Positions 8,335 to 17,602 are shown, counted from the first letter of the stretch. The stretch: 64,000 bases of DNA from Photobacterium frigidiphilum (GCF_003025615.1 NZ_PYMJ01000003.1:1-64000); one strand, 5' to 3'. Notes: generated from the sequence alone by a model not told the origin. Translations and numbers: made by a program.

Positions 8335-9384
8335 ATGAAACAACTTATTGCTGGCCTTACTTTTGCTGCGATTACCGTAAGCACGGCTGCACAAGCTCAA
8401 CCAAATGTTGAACAATTAATCAAAGCGGCTCAAAAAGAAGGGCAAGTTTATAGTGTCGGTATGCCTGATGGCTGGGCAAACTGGAAAGATACGTGGGCTG
8501 ATATGGCATCAACCTATGGTTTGAAACACCAAGATACAGACATGAGCTCAGCACAAGAAATTGCGAAATTCGCAGCCGAGAAAAAAAATGCGACCGCAGA
8601 TATTGGCGATGTGGGTTTTGCTTTTGGTCGAGTCGCGGTGAAGAAAGGGGTAACTCAACCTTATAAACCGACTACTTGGGCAGACATTCCAGATTGGGCG
8701 AAAGATAAAGATGGCCATTGGATGCTCGCATATACAGGCACAATAGCTTTTATTATCAATAATAACCTCGTTAAAGATGCCCCTAAAAGTTGGGACGATT
8801 TAGTGAAAGGGCAATATCGCGTCACCGTGGGTGATGTGGGTGTTGCAGCACAAGCAAACAATGCAGTGTTAGCGGCGGCCTTTGCGAAAGGTGGCAATGA
8901 GCAAGACATTAAACCCGCCCTACAGTTATTTGGTGAGCTGGCAAAACAAGGCCGTTTATCACTGAATGATCCAAGTATCGCCAATCTTGAAAAAGGTGAA
9001 GTGGAAGTGGGCATAATGTGGGACTTCAATGCCTTGAACTACCGTGACCAAATCGACCGTGCTCGCTTTACGGTTGTAATTCCTTCTGATGGCTCTGTTA
9101 TTTCGGGCTACACCACCATTATCAATAAATTTGCGAAAAACCCTAACGCAGCCAAATTGGCACGTGAATATATTCTAAGTGATGAAGGTCAAATTAACTT
9201 AGCACGTGGTTATGCGCGTCCTATCCGTTCATCAATTACTTTACCTGATGATGTGAAGGCCAAGTTATTGCCTAACGAACAATACGTCAATGCAAAGCCA
9301 ATTTCAGACTTTGAACGTTGGGGAAAAACAGCCCGTAAATTGCCGCGCCAATGGCAAGAAAACGTTCTAATTCACATGCAGTAA
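8335..9384 (+). CDS. ABC transporter periplasmic substrate-binding protein
   Basis: A 349-residue exported protein with a Sec signal peptide (cleavage near AQA-QP, residues 22-24). It belongs to the Fe3+/spermidine/2-aminoethylphosphonate-type extracellular binding proteins; GHWMLAYTGTIAFIINN and LEKGEVEVGIMWDFNALNYR are typical. It is the first gene of a tight operon with a phosphatase-superfamily hydrolase, two permeases and an ATPase. A Pho-box-like array lies upstream and GAGGATGG precedes the ATG, so the likely ligand is an organophosphorus compound such as a phosphonate or phosphodiester rather than iron (inference). No Tyr-rich iron-binding pattern is obvious. Confidence 0.85.
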   Translation: MKQLIAGLTFAAITVSTAAQAQPNVEQLIKAAQKEGQVYSVGMPDGWANWKDTWADMASTYGLKHQDTDMSSAQEIAKFAAEKKNATADIGDVGFAFGRVAVKKGVTQPYKPTTWADIPDWAKDKDGHWMLAYTGTIAFIINNNLVKDAPKSWDDLVKGQYRVTVGDVGVAAQANNAVLAAAFAKGGNEQDIKPALQLFGELAKQGRLSLNDPSIANLEKGEVEVGIMWDFNALNYRDQIDRARFTVVIPSDGSVISGYTTIINKFAKNPNAAKLAREYILSDEGQINLARGYARPIRSSITLPDDVKAKLLPNEQYVNAKPISDFERWGKTARKLPRQWQENVLIHMQ

Positions 9385-9393
9385 GAGGTCGAT

Positions 9394-10224
9394 ATGCGCA
9401 ATAAGGTGATTCTTGTTGTGCTTGATGGACTGAACTATCAGGTAGCTCATGATTGTATGGGCTACCTAAACGGTTTAATCGAAACTCATCAAGCCACGTT
9501 GTATAAAGTACAGGCACAGCTGCCATCTATGTCACGCCCGTTATATGAATGTATTTTAACGGGTAAACGCCCTGTTGAAAGCGGCATTGTGAATAACGAG
9601 GTAGTGCGTTTATCCCATCACAGTAGTGTATTTAGCTTAGCGAAAGACGCTGGTTTAATTACAGCAGCAGCGGCTTATCACTGGATGAGTGAGCTGTATA
9701 ATCGCGCACCGTATAACGCTATTCGTGACCGCGTAACAAATGATGAAACGTTGAATATTCAGCATGGCTGTTTTTATCATTCAGACCATTACCCCGACGA
9801 GCATTTGTTTCTGGACGCCGAGTATTTGCGACGTCAGTACAATCCCAACTTTCTCTTAATCCACCCGATGAACATTGATGATACTGGCCATAAATTTGGT
9901 TTGGATTCGTCGCAATATCGTAATTCAGCACGTTATGCCGATATTTATTTGTCGCGTTTTGTTCCGGAATGGATAGACCAAGGTTATCAAATTATTGTAA
10001 CCAGCGATCATGGTATGAATAACGATCGTAGCCATGGTGGTGTATTAGCAGAAGAGCGTGAAGTACCGATGTTTGTAATAGGAAGCCAATTTGCACACCG
10101 TCATGTTGTCGAAAATATTGAGCCTCCGAAACAGACTGAAATTTGTGGTTTAGTGTGTGATTTATTGGGTATAGAACATCATGATAAAGCCAGCTGTCAG
10201 ATGTTATTAGCAGGGTCTAAATGA
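9394..10224 (+). CDS. Alkaline-phosphatase-superfamily hydrolase (phosphodiesterase/phosphonatase type)
   Basis: A 276-residue compact member of the nucleotide pyrophosphatase/phosphonoacetate-hydrolase-like group. Metal and catalytic residues are visible: Asp11 in VVLDG, nucleophile candidate Ser47 in PSMSRP (family members usually have Thr), Asp162 and His166 in DDTGHKFG, Asp205-His206 in TSDHGMN, and His214 in RSHGG. There is no signal peptide, so it should act in the cytoplasm on the imported substrate. The stop overlaps the first permease start (ATGA), showing translational coupling. The setting suggests it releases phosphate or a phosphonate moiety from the compound carried by the transporter. 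Exact substrate unknown. Confidence 0.8.
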   Translation: MRNKVILVVLDGLNYQVAHDCMGYLNGLIETHQATLYKVQAQLPSMSRPLYECILTGKRPVESGIVNNEVVRLSHHSSVFSLAKDAGLITAAAAYHWMSELYNRAPYNAIRDRVTNDETLNIQHGCFYHSDHYPDEHLFLDAEYLRRQYNPNFLLIHPMNIDDTGHKFGLDSSQYRNSARYADIYLSRFVPEWIDQGYQIIVTSDHGMNNDRSHGGVLAEEREVPMFVIGSQFAHRHVVENIEPPKQTEICGLVCDLLGIEHHDKASCQMLLAGSK

Positions 10225-11144
10225 GTGAATTAATCTCAACGGCTTCTTCTGCCAAGAAGCCAAGTACTGGAACAACCGTTAGTACTGTTCAGGTGGCATC
10301 GCGCTTTAAGCCACCCTTTAAACACTGGCGTCCGGCGTTATTATTACTGCCATTCAGTGTGGTATTTTTCTTCTTCCAACTTGCGCCAATGATATGGGTA
10401 TTTGTTAACAGCTTTATTTACGATGAATCGTGGTCGGTTGAAAACTACCATGAAATTTTCGACTCTGATTTCTTATTGCAGTCTTTTGGTAACAGCATGT
10501 CGATTGCAATGTGGTCGAGTGTGGTGGGCCTAGCCATTGCGACGATTGGTGTTGCATCGTTACGACGGGTTGATTGTAAAATACGAGATTGGGTCGTGGC
10601 CTTTACGAATATGGCGAGCAATTTCAGCGGAGTACCGCTGGCATTTGCTTTCGTGATTATTCTTGGTTTTAACGGTGCGATTACCTTGTTATTAAAGCAA
10701 TGGGGTTGGATTGACGATTTCAACCTGTACTCTAAAACGGGTTTAACGTTTATCTATATTTATTTCCAAATTCCTCTAGCCATGTTGTTGCTGTATCCCG
10801 CTTTTGATGCCCTGCGAGATGACTGGGAAGAAGCGGCGGCGTTACTGGGTGCGAATAAATGGCGCTATTGGTTACACATCGCTTTACCGGTGTTATCGCC
10901 AGCATTATTGGGTACGTTAATTATTCTGATTGCTAACGCGATGGGGGCGTATGCCAGTGCTTATGCTTTAACAACGGGTAATTACAACTTAGTAACGATT
11001 CGTATCGCGAGTTTAGTGTCGGGTGATTTGTTCCTTGAGCCTAATTTAGCTGCTGCTTTATCGGTATTACTCATGATCATTTTGGGCTTCGTGACAGCGA
11101 TAAATCAATGGCTGCTGAAAAGGAGCTACCATGCAAAACGTTAA
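10221..11144 (+). CDS. ABC transporter permease 1
   Basis: A 307-residue inner-membrane permease with about six spans. The cytoplasmic EAA loop is visible as EEAAALLGANKWRYWLHIALP, the contact site for the ATPase. It resembles the first permease of spermidine/AEP-type importers. It overlaps the hydrolase by 4 bp and the second permease by 14 bp. A long N-terminal cytoplasmic tail rich in Ser/Thr precedes the first span. It works with the second permease to form the channel. Confidence 0.9.
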   Translation: MSELISTASSAKKPSTGTTVSTVQVASRFKPPFKHWRPALLLLPFSVVFFFFQLAPMIWVFVNSFIYDESWSVENYHEIFDSDFLLQSFGNSMSIAMWSSVVGLAIATIGVASLRRVDCKIRDWVVAFTNMASNFSGVPLAFAFVIILGFNGAITLLLKQWGWIDDFNLYSKTGLTFIYIYFQIPLAMLLLYPAFDALRDDWEEAAALLGANKWRYWLHIALPVLSPALLGTLIILIANAMGAYASAYALTTGNYNLVTIRIASLVSGDLFLEPNLAAALSVLLMIILGFVTAINQWLLKRSYHAKR

Positions 11145-11922
11145 TTTAAAAATGAGTGCGACGACATACCATAAATCAGTGGTGTATGGACTAATCTCGC
11201 TACTCGCCATTCCTGTTATTGCAACGTTAGTGTATTCATTATCCCAACGATGGGGCGCCACTATTACCCCCGATGGCTTTACGTTTGATTGGTATTTACA
11301 GCTGTGGCAAGACCCTCGATTTCTAGCGGCGTTTGGTCGTTCATTATTGCTCTGCTTTATTTCGTTAGCGGTGAGTTGCGCATTAATTATTCCGACTATT
11401 TTTGTGGTGTTTTATTATTTTCCACGATTAGATAGTTGGATGAATTTACTGATATTACTGCCATTCGCTGTGCCGCCGGTTGTGTCTTCGGTAGGGTTAT
11501 TACAGCTCTATGCTGATGGTCCAATTCCGATTGTGGGTACACCATGGGTATTAATTGGTACGTATTTCACCATTGCATTACCGTTTATGTATCGCGCCCT
11601 AGCAAACAGCCTGCAAGGGATCAATTTACGTGATTTGATGGATGCTGCTCATTTACTGGGGGCGAGCACACCCCGTGCCTTTGTCTCGATAGTGTTGCCC
11701 AATATTCGTAAAGGGTTGTTAGCGTCGTTGTTTTTATCGTTCTCTTTTCTACTTGGGGAATTTGTTTTCGCCAATATATTGGTCGGAACGCGCTTTGAAA
11801 CCTTACAGGTTTATCTCTACAACATGCGCCAAACCAGTGGTCACTTTACCTCTGCGTTGGTGATGTCTTATTTCTTTTTCACGTTATTTCTAACGTGGTT
11901 AGCAACGCGCTTTAGCCGTTAG
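11131..11922 (+). CDS. ABC transporter permease 2
   Basis: A 263-residue permease with about six membrane spans and an EAA-type loop (MDAAHLLGASTPRAFVSIVLP). It starts inside the end of permease 1 (14-bp overlap), with AAAAGGAGC upstream. It forms a heterodimeric channel with permease 1. Of usual length for the spermidine/phosphonate importer class. Confidence 0.9.
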   Translation: MQNVNLKMSATTYHKSVVYGLISLLAIPVIATLVYSLSQRWGATITPDGFTFDWYLQLWQDPRFLAAFGRSLLLCFISLAVSCALIIPTIFVVFYYFPRLDSWMNLLILLPFAVPPVVSSVGLLQLYADGPIPIVGTPWVLIGTYFTIALPFMYRALANSLQGINLRDLMDAAHLLGASTPRAFVSIVLPNIRKGLLASLFLSFSFLLGEFVFANILVGTRFETLQVYLYNMRQTSGHFTSALVMSYFFFTLFLTWLATRFSR

Positions 11923-11942
11923 AACACAGGGAAAATTGAACC

Positions 11943-12992
11943 ATGAATTACGTTGAAGTTTCAAATTTAAGTAAACGCTTTGGTCAAAACACTGTGTTTG
12001 AAGGTATTAACCTGACGATTAAACAAGGTGAGTTTGTTACTTTGCTTGGCCCGAGTGGTTGTGGTAAATCGACACTATTACGTTGTATTGCCGGCCTGAA
12101 TGATGTTGATAACGGTAATATTATTGTTAAAGGTGAAGATATTACCCATGCAGCGCCGCAAACGCGTGGCATCGGTATGGTGTTTCAGAGCTATGCGTTA
12201 TTTCCCAATATGACCGTATGGGACAATATTGCGTTTGGCTTGAAAATGCAGAAAGTGTCAGCGGCTGATTTAAAACAGCAAGTAGACAAAGTGATTGAGT
12301 TGGTTGAGCTAAATGGGCGTGAGCAATATTATTCTCATCAATTGTCTGGTGGGCAACGCCAGCGTGTTGCTTTAGCGCGCGCATTGGTGGTTAAACCCAG
12401 AATTCTACTATTGGATGAGCCTTTATCAGCATTGGATGCACGTATTCGTAAGCACTTACGTGAGCAAATTCGAACCATTCAAAAAGAGATGAACCTAACT
12501 ACTATTTTTGTTACCCATGATCAAGAAGAAGCCTTAACGATGTCAGATCGTATCTTCTTGATGAATAAAGGTGAAATTGTACAAAGTGGCACAGCGGAAG
12601 AAATATATACCCAGCCCGCTAGTGAATTTGTTGCCAGTTTTATGGGGAATTATAATTTACTGGGTGCAAAACAAGTGCACGATATTTTCGGTATGTCGAT
12701 TAATGGAAAACTTGCGATTAGACCAGAATCTATCTATGTACGTGAAGCGGGTCGTCAGTATGGTGAGCATATTTCAGCCCCGGTATTAGCGAATGTGGTT
12801 AGCCATCAATTATTGGGTAATGTGATTCGTTATCAGGTTGTGCTTTCTCAAGACGAAACACAGCAACCAAACGTTGCACCAACGCAAAGCATTATTGTTG
12901 ATATGCTGAATCGTTCATCAGAGCGTTTATTCGAGCAAGGCACAAAACTTGAGTTGATGTTTAATAAAAACGAGATGCAAGAAGTGGCGTAA
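11943..12992 (+). CDS. ABC transporter ATP-binding protein
   Basis: A 349-residue ATPase with Walker A GPSGCGKST (about residue 37), Q-loop at MVFQSYALFP, signature LSGGQRQ, Walker B ILLLDEPLSALD and the switch His in THDQEEAL. The C-terminal TOBE-like regulatory domain (about residues 240-345) is typical of the PotA/FbpC/PhnT class. It is the last gene of the five-gene operon, and a perfect terminator hairpin follows. It energises uptake by the two permeases. The long C-terminal domain may bind a regulator or the substrate. Confidence 0.93.
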   Translation: MNYVEVSNLSKRFGQNTVFEGINLTIKQGEFVTLLGPSGCGKSTLLRCIAGLNDVDNGNIIVKGEDITHAAPQTRGIGMVFQSYALFPNMTVWDNIAFGLKMQKVSAADLKQQVDKVIELVELNGREQYYSHQLSGGQRQRVALARALVVKPRILLLDEPLSALDARIRKHLREQIRTIQKEMNLTTIFVTHDQEEALTMSDRIFLMNKGEIVQSGTAEEIYTQPASEFVASFMGNYNLLGAKQVHDIFGMSINGKLAIRPESIYVREAGRQYGEHISAPVLANVVSHQLLGNVIRYQVVLSQDETQQPNVAPTQSIIVDMLNRSSERLFEQGTKLELMFNKNEMQEVA

Positions 12993-13058
12993 TTAACGGT
13001 ATATATCCGCTTTAATCATGTTGTCTCAATGTGAGATTTTACAGTTCTGTTTAATATT

Positions 13059-13090
13059 GAAAACGCCAACTTAATTGTTGGCGTTTTCAC
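13059..13090 (+). terminator. Rho-independent terminator of transporter operon
   Basis: Perfect 12-bp stem GAAAACGCCAAC / GTTGGCGTTTTC with a TTAATT loop, 66 bp after the ATPase stop. The T-stretch is part of the descending arm. Confidence 0.8.
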
Positions 13091-13145
13091 ATCATCTGTT
13101 TGAAAAATGGAGATAATTAATGGAATTGGTATTCTTCTTTACTGA

Positions 13146-14141
13146 TCAAGTTTGTTTTTGTCTCCCAGCTTCGAGAAACAAAATAAAGAGGATCGTTATA
13201 ATCGGCATGTGACCGACAAGCTCTTCTAATCCCGAAAGTAGAAAGGTTGTCATAAATATAGCCAGCAACAAACCGTATATGATCCGGTTGGCAAGGTTGG
13301 CTATAAGTATTAGTCCAAGAATGACTTCGCTGATACCGACAAAAACAACAAAATGCAGATTACTAATTTGCGGGAGGCTAAGCAGCGGGAAGAAATTGTA
13401 ATAGTCGTTTTGGTTGATGAAAGCCAATGCCATACCTGGAAGCATTAACTTATTGTGGATACCTAATTCTAGTAATTGGAGCCCTAGCCCTATACGGACT
13501 AGATGGACTGCGATTCTGCGCCATTGTTCTTTGTCTTGATTCCAATACTTGCATAGGCGGTAGTCATTATTGTTTAAGCTGGGGCCAATGAAGATAAGCG
13601 ACAGACCAACAAATAAGAATTCAAAGAGGTAATCAAACGCGATAAAAAAAGGAAAGAAAATGAATAGAGCGAGTGATGTTAGCGCAATCGCGACGCCTGT
13701 TAGGCTGACTGAGACGGCCATTAGCACGATTGCCGAAGCCTGAATAATAACGCCATACAACGCAAGTTGAGGTGATAAGTAGAGGTTTGGAGCAAGAAAC
13801 TCCCCCAGCAACAGGTTAACAGCAAGATAACAATTAATGACGAGTACCAGGAAGTACCATATCCAAGGGTGTGGTGTGACAATAGGTTGAGTTAGGCCTG
13901 CTTTTAGTTTGTTAGGCAGTATGGGAGCGTATGTGATCATCGTTGCAAACAAAAAAAGGCTGAGTGTTGTGATGACAATAGCCAAAGAGATAGTATCGAA
14001 AGGGAGGCTTGTCTCTGGATTGGTGCCATCAGCAATAAACCACCTCACGTGAGCATGGCTAGATTGACTAAAACAAAGTGCAGGAAAAGAAGCTACGATG
14101 CAGAGCCATTGTTTAGCGCGTATTCGTTGTATTCTGTTCAT
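13146..14141 (-). CDS. Unknown multi-span membrane protein of peroxidase operon
   Basis: A 331-residue inner-membrane protein with roughly eight to nine spans and an N-terminal hydrophobic leader. HVRWFIADGTNPE follows the first segment. The C-terminal half (LGLQLLELGIHNKLMLPG, then VFVGISEVILGLILI) recalls DoxX/DoxD-type membrane proteins, but I cannot assign it firmly. The frame begins at TTG (14156); the ATG at 14141 has GGAAGAA seven bases upstream and is preferred. It is the third gene after the FixH-like and di-heme peroxidase genes and probably forms part of the same redox system in the membrane. Confidence 0.65.
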   Translation of the reverse strand: MNRIQRIRAKQWLCIVASFPALCFSQSSHAHVRWFIADGTNPETSLPFDTISLAIVITTLSLFLFATMITYAPILPNKLKAGLTQPIVTPHPWIWYFLVLVINCYLAVNLLLGEFLAPNLYLSPQLALYGVIIQASAIVLMAVSVSLTGVAIALTSLALFIFFPFFIAFDYLFEFLFVGLSLIFIGPSLNNNDYRLCKYWNQDKEQWRRIAVHLVRIGLGLQLLELGIHNKLMLPGMALAFINQNDYYNFFPLLSLPQISNLHFVVFVGISEVILGLILIANLANRIIYGLLLAIFMTTFLLSGLEELVGHMPIITILFILFLEAGRQKQT

Positions 14142-14171
14142 TATCTGTTCTTCCAAAGGGCTAACCAGTGA

Positions 14172-15434
14172 TTATCTTGTTGGCTCGTCGATGTTTTCTT
14201 CTGACAACGTTAAAAGAAATACTTCGAGCTGGTTGAGTTGGTAAGGTAATAATTTCAACGGTGCTAAATCTGAATGTGTCCCGAATGGCGTGGCTGCCCG
14301 ATTGTAATAGTGGAGTACTTCTGTGAGTGTGCTGAATTGTCCTGCATGCATATAAGGGGCGGTATCGGCAATGTTCCTCAAACTCGGTACTTTTATAGCG
14401 CCCTTTAGTTCATTACTGGCTCTTTTGATAAAAATCAGCTCTTTACATTGTGCTGATTCGCTATCGCTATAGTAACCAAGGCAATTAAATGGGTCTTTGA
14501 GAGCATGCTCTACTCCCGTAAATCGTCCTTTCTGGGCGGAAAGGTGAGGCATCGGAACCGTTGTAGCGTGAAAGTCACCATTCGAGAAGAGTGCGCCGTT
14601 ATGGCAGCGAATACACTGTCCTTGTTCGCTGATAAACAATTTAAGCCCTGCAATTTCGTTTTCGCTTAATAAAGGCTTTCCGCCGATATCGGGCGATCTG
14701 GATGGAGCGGTGACTTGATCGATATAGCGGTCAAACCGTGTATCACTAGGCCATAGGGTTGCTTGATAAGCGGCTAATGATTTCCCTATATTTGCGTAAA
14801 TACGGTTGATTTCCGTTTGTATTTGAATGCCTAGCCACTGCCAGTTCTTTTGTTCTTCTTCGTATTGGCTGGTCGGAGAGGCCTGTTCCGGTAAAATGGT
14901 ATTCATAAGCAGAGCAGGGAGGCTACCGAAAACAGTCTGATAAAGTTGTGGATATCGATTTAACACGTATTGCACATATTGCGTACGAGTGCCGGCATGT
15001 TCAATATGATTTTCTAGTGGTTTTAATGCTTGTGCCCATAGGCTATCAGCACTGCCATCCAGCATAAACCAGTTGAAGCTAGCAACACCCAACAATGTTG
15101 GTACTTGTTTATCTAACGAGATATCACTATTGGCCGCTAGTGTGAAATAGTGCTCTGGCTGGTGGCAGCTCGCACAGGCGATTTGCTGATAGCGGCTCAG
15201 TTGAGTATCAGAAAAGAGTAACTTACCAAGTAATGCAGCCTGCGGCTTGAGTAAGTAGTTATTAGAGGGATCACTTATTTGCCATTTACTTGGAAGGCGC
15301 AAGCTGCGAAGTATGGCTAATTCTTCCTGAGTCCAGATTGTTATTATAGGCGCAGACTTATAGGTTATAAAGTAAATTAATAATACTGTTATAGCTGAGC
15401 TTATAATCACCATTGCTTTATTTGGTGTTATCAT
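14172..15434 (-). CDS. Di-heme cytochrome c peroxidase / MauG-like protein
   Basis: A 420-residue protein with an N-terminal membrane anchor or uncleaved signal (about residues 8-25) and two c-type heme sites: CASCH (Cys87, Cys90, His91) and CIRCH (Cys274, Cys277, His278). The order and spacing match the bacterial CCP/MauG family. The segment VPSLRNIADTAPYMHAGQF near the end is a strong family signature. It should act in the periplasm, reducing peroxide or oxidising a partner protein. It overlaps the FixH-like gene by 17 bp and precedes the membrane-protein gene by about 30 bp, so all three are likely cotranscribed. Confidence 0.88.
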   Translation of the reverse strand: MITPNKAMVIISSAITVLLIYFITYKSAPIITIWTQEELAILRSLRLPSKWQISDPSNNYLLKPQAALLGKLLFSDTQLSRYQQIACASCHQPEHYFTLAANSDISLDKQVPTLLGVASFNWFMLDGSADSLWAQALKPLENHIEHAGTRTQYVQYVLNRYPQLYQTVFGSLPALLMNTILPEQASPTSQYEEEQKNWQWLGIQIQTEINRIYANIGKSLAAYQATLWPSDTRFDRYIDQVTAPSRSPDIGGKPLLSENEIAGLKLFISEQGQCIRCHNGALFSNGDFHATTVPMPHLSAQKGRFTGVEHALKDPFNCLGYYSDSESAQCKELIFIKRASNELKGAIKVPSLRNIADTAPYMHAGQFSTLTEVLHYYNRAATPFGTHSDLAPLKLLPYQLNQLEVFLLTLSEENIDEPTR

Positions 15435-15831
15435 GATCTAGATCAAATTCTATTTTGTGATGGAATTGTGCGTTGGGATTTAAATCAATTAATTCGATTC
15501 GCCACTTTCCATACATATTAAACTTCACGCCATCAATGATGTATTCTCCTGGCTTCGGTTCATTAATTAGCTGAGGTTGCGTCGGTAAGCCATGCTGATG
15601 GGCGGGCATCCCTCCCTTTATTTGGAACTCTAGCCCTTGAACAGGCTGACCTGTTGTGTCATCGATATGAATAACCCAAGAGTGGATTTCATTCAAAATA
15701 ATAGGTAATTCAATAGGTTCTGCGGTGATGTTGTATTGAGAAGTTTGTACAATAACGGGCAGCGTTGATGAGGCCATCGATGGGCTGTTCATCAATACGA
15801 GTAATGTAATTATCATATATTTATACAACAC
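15418..15831 (-). CDS. FixH/YtkA-like periplasmic protein
   Basis: A 137-residue exported protein with a signal peptide ending near SMA-SS. The mature part is a single beta-sandwich domain like FixH/YtkA: HSWVIHIDDTTGQPV, then MPAHQHGLPTQP, with GKWRIELIDL near the end. The His/Met-rich MPAHQHG loop could hold copper (inference). The GTG start at 15831 has TAGGT upstream; an ATG at 15816 is an alternative. It is first in the operon and overlaps the peroxidase gene. A role in metal handling or in maturation of a redox partner is plausible. Confidence 0.75.
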   Translation of the reverse strand: MLYKYMIITLLVLMNSPSMASSTLPVIVQTSQYNITAEPIELPIILNEIHSWVIHIDDTTGQPVQGLEFQIKGGMPAHQHGLPTQPQLINEPKPGEYIIDGVKFNMYGKWRIELIDLNPNAQFHHKIEFDLDHDNTK

Positions 15832-16235
15832 AGTAACCTAGCTTATTAATTATTATGTTTATTGTTTGAAGTATTGTATTAATAGTGTTATTGATCAAGC
15901 TCAGCATTAAGATTAATTAGATATATCTAGCTTTATATAAATATCACAGTTGATGCTTGGTATTAATAATTAGTTATATTCCCATTTACAAAGTGGTATT
16001 TTTTTTACTTCTTTATTGGTAATTATTTGCGCGGTGTTATCTTTGTTTTATATATATGCAGTAGTTAATAAGAGTGTTTATTATTAAGCTCGTTTTGATT
16101 TGTCTGATATGAATCATGTTTGATTCTGGGGGGCTATGTGTTTTTTCAGGTCATGACGCCAACGTGGAGGCTCTGGCTTTTATTGCGTGAACTACACTAA
16201 AAGACTTGTAGCTCAAACCATGAAAGGATAACGAG
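15832..16235. other. AT-rich intergenic region
   Basis: A divergent promoter region between the FixH-like operon and the dienelactone-hydrolase-like gene. No specific operator that I can support; a TTGATCAA palindrome near 15890 lacks the spacing of an FNR site. Confidence 0.3.
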
Positions 16236-16982
16236 ATGAAGAAGCTGCTAGCAACATTATTGTTTTTATCAACATTGTTTGTATCAACGTCTGTGCTTGC
16301 TTCACAAGGAGAATCCGTAAGCTATCAAGTCAATGGCGAAGAATATGAAGGCTTTTATATGGCTTCCCAAAAAGGTGCGCCTTTAATCTTAATGGTTCAT
16401 GACTGGGATGGACTTACCGCCTATGAAAAAAAGCGCGTAGGTATGCTAACTGATGAAGGTTATGCGGTGTTTGCAGCTGATCTCTTTGGTAAAGATGTAC
16501 GCCCCACAGAAACAGAAGAAAAGAAAAAGCTAACAGGCGCTTTATATCAAGATAAAGAAAAAATGTTGGGCTTGCTTGATGGTGCATTAGAGAAAGCCGC
16601 ATCATTGGGTGCAAAAGCCGATAATACCGTTGCAATGGGCTATTGTTTTGGCGGGGCAGCAGTACTTGAAATGGCTCGCAGTGGCGCAGGTATGAAAGCA
16701 TATGTCACCTTCCATGGCGGATTAAAAACACCAGAAGGGGCTGATTACGCGAAAACAAAAGGTAAGGTACTTGTGTTCCATGGTGGTGGTGATACCTCTG
16801 TAACTATGGCTGACTTTGTCGATCTTTCTACAGCCCTTGAAGCCAGTAATGTCGACAGCGAAATGATTGTATACAGTGGTGCACCACACGGCTTTACTGT
16901 TGAAGGCTCAGATCGTTATCAAGCAGCAGCCGATCAAAAATCTTGGGCGCGTTTTGTTGAATTTTTGGCAGAAATTAAATAA
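16236..16982 (+). CDS. Exported dienelactone hydrolase family protein
   Basis: A 248-residue alpha/beta hydrolase with a cleavable signal peptide (about residues 1-22, cleavage after VLA). Catalytic residues fit the dienelactone hydrolase family: nucleophile Cys in GYCFGG, Asp in HGGGDTSV, and His in GAPHGFTV. VHDWDGL provides the oxyanion region. The length is normal for the family plus a leader. It should act in the periplasm on an ester or lactone; the physiological substrate is unknown. Monocistronic. Confidence 0.88.
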   Translation: MKKLLATLLFLSTLFVSTSVLASQGESVSYQVNGEEYEGFYMASQKGAPLILMVHDWDGLTAYEKKRVGMLTDEGYAVFAADLFGKDVRPTETEEKKKLTGALYQDKEKMLGLLDGALEKAASLGAKADNTVAMGYCFGGAAVLEMARSGAGMKAYVTFHGGLKTPEGADYAKTKGKVLVFHGGGDTSVTMADFVDLSTALEASNVDSEMIVYSGAPHGFTVEGSDRYQAAADQKSWARFVEFLAEIK

Positions 16983-17148
16983 CTGTCTCTGCTAGTCAAA
17001 TTTATTAGCCTTGTTCTGGCGTCGAGGAAAAAGGGAAGAATCATAGTGTAATTATTGATTCGATTGTGAGTAAACAATTTTGCGAGCATACTGGTTATGT
17101 CATGGCAATGCACCTGTAAACTTTCGAATAACTAAAAAGGAAATCATT

Positions 17149-17463
17149 ATGTTATGTGTTACAACGTCAGACATTATTGGACGAGAAATTACAGAAACAT
17201 TGGGTGTCGTTACGGGTAATGTTGTGCAATCTAAGCACGTAGGTCGAGACATTATGGCAGGTTTTAAAACTATCTTTGGTGGTGAAATTCGCGGCTATAC
17301 TGAAATGCTCACAGAAGCTCGTGAAGAAGCCTTAAACCGTGCAATTGCCGATGCACAATCGCAAGGCGCTGATGCCATCGTGAACCTTAGGTTTACAACC
17401 AGTGCAATCATGCAGGGTGCTTCAGAAATTCTTGCCTATGGTACTGCGGTTAAACTACGTTAA
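17149..17463 (+). CDS. YbjQ/UPF0145 family protein
   Basis: A 104-residue YbjQ-type protein, a small homo-oligomeric family (formerly called heavy-metal-binding domain) of unknown role. GREITETLGVVTGNVV at the start and AIADAQSQGADAIVNLRF are signatures. The frame runs upstream to 17080, but the ATG at 17149 has AAAAAGGAAA in place and matches family length. Monocistronic. Confidence 0.88.
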   Translation: MLCVTTSDIIGREITETLGVVTGNVVQSKHVGRDIMAGFKTIFGGEIRGYTEMLTEAREEALNRAIADAQSQGADAIVNLRFTTSAIMQGASEILAYGTAVKLR

Positions 17464-17602
17464 TTCATGAGGCTTATGTTTTTGTCGCTGAAAGCATAAG
17501 CTGTCCAAATGAAACCACTAAGTGTCCTTTTAGTACCACAACGTGGGTTTTAATGTAATGAACCATCCCACCCCGTCAGGCTATGATTATGGTGACAATT
17601 AA
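17464..17602. other. Intergenic, nothing recognised
   Basis: Separates ybjQ-like gene from the truncated paralogue; no feature supported. Confidence 0.3.

Noticed and set aside
15885-15905. FNR-like site upstream of the FixH-like gene
   Set aside because: Only a TTGATCAA core is present; the N4-spaced half-sites of an FNR box are missing.
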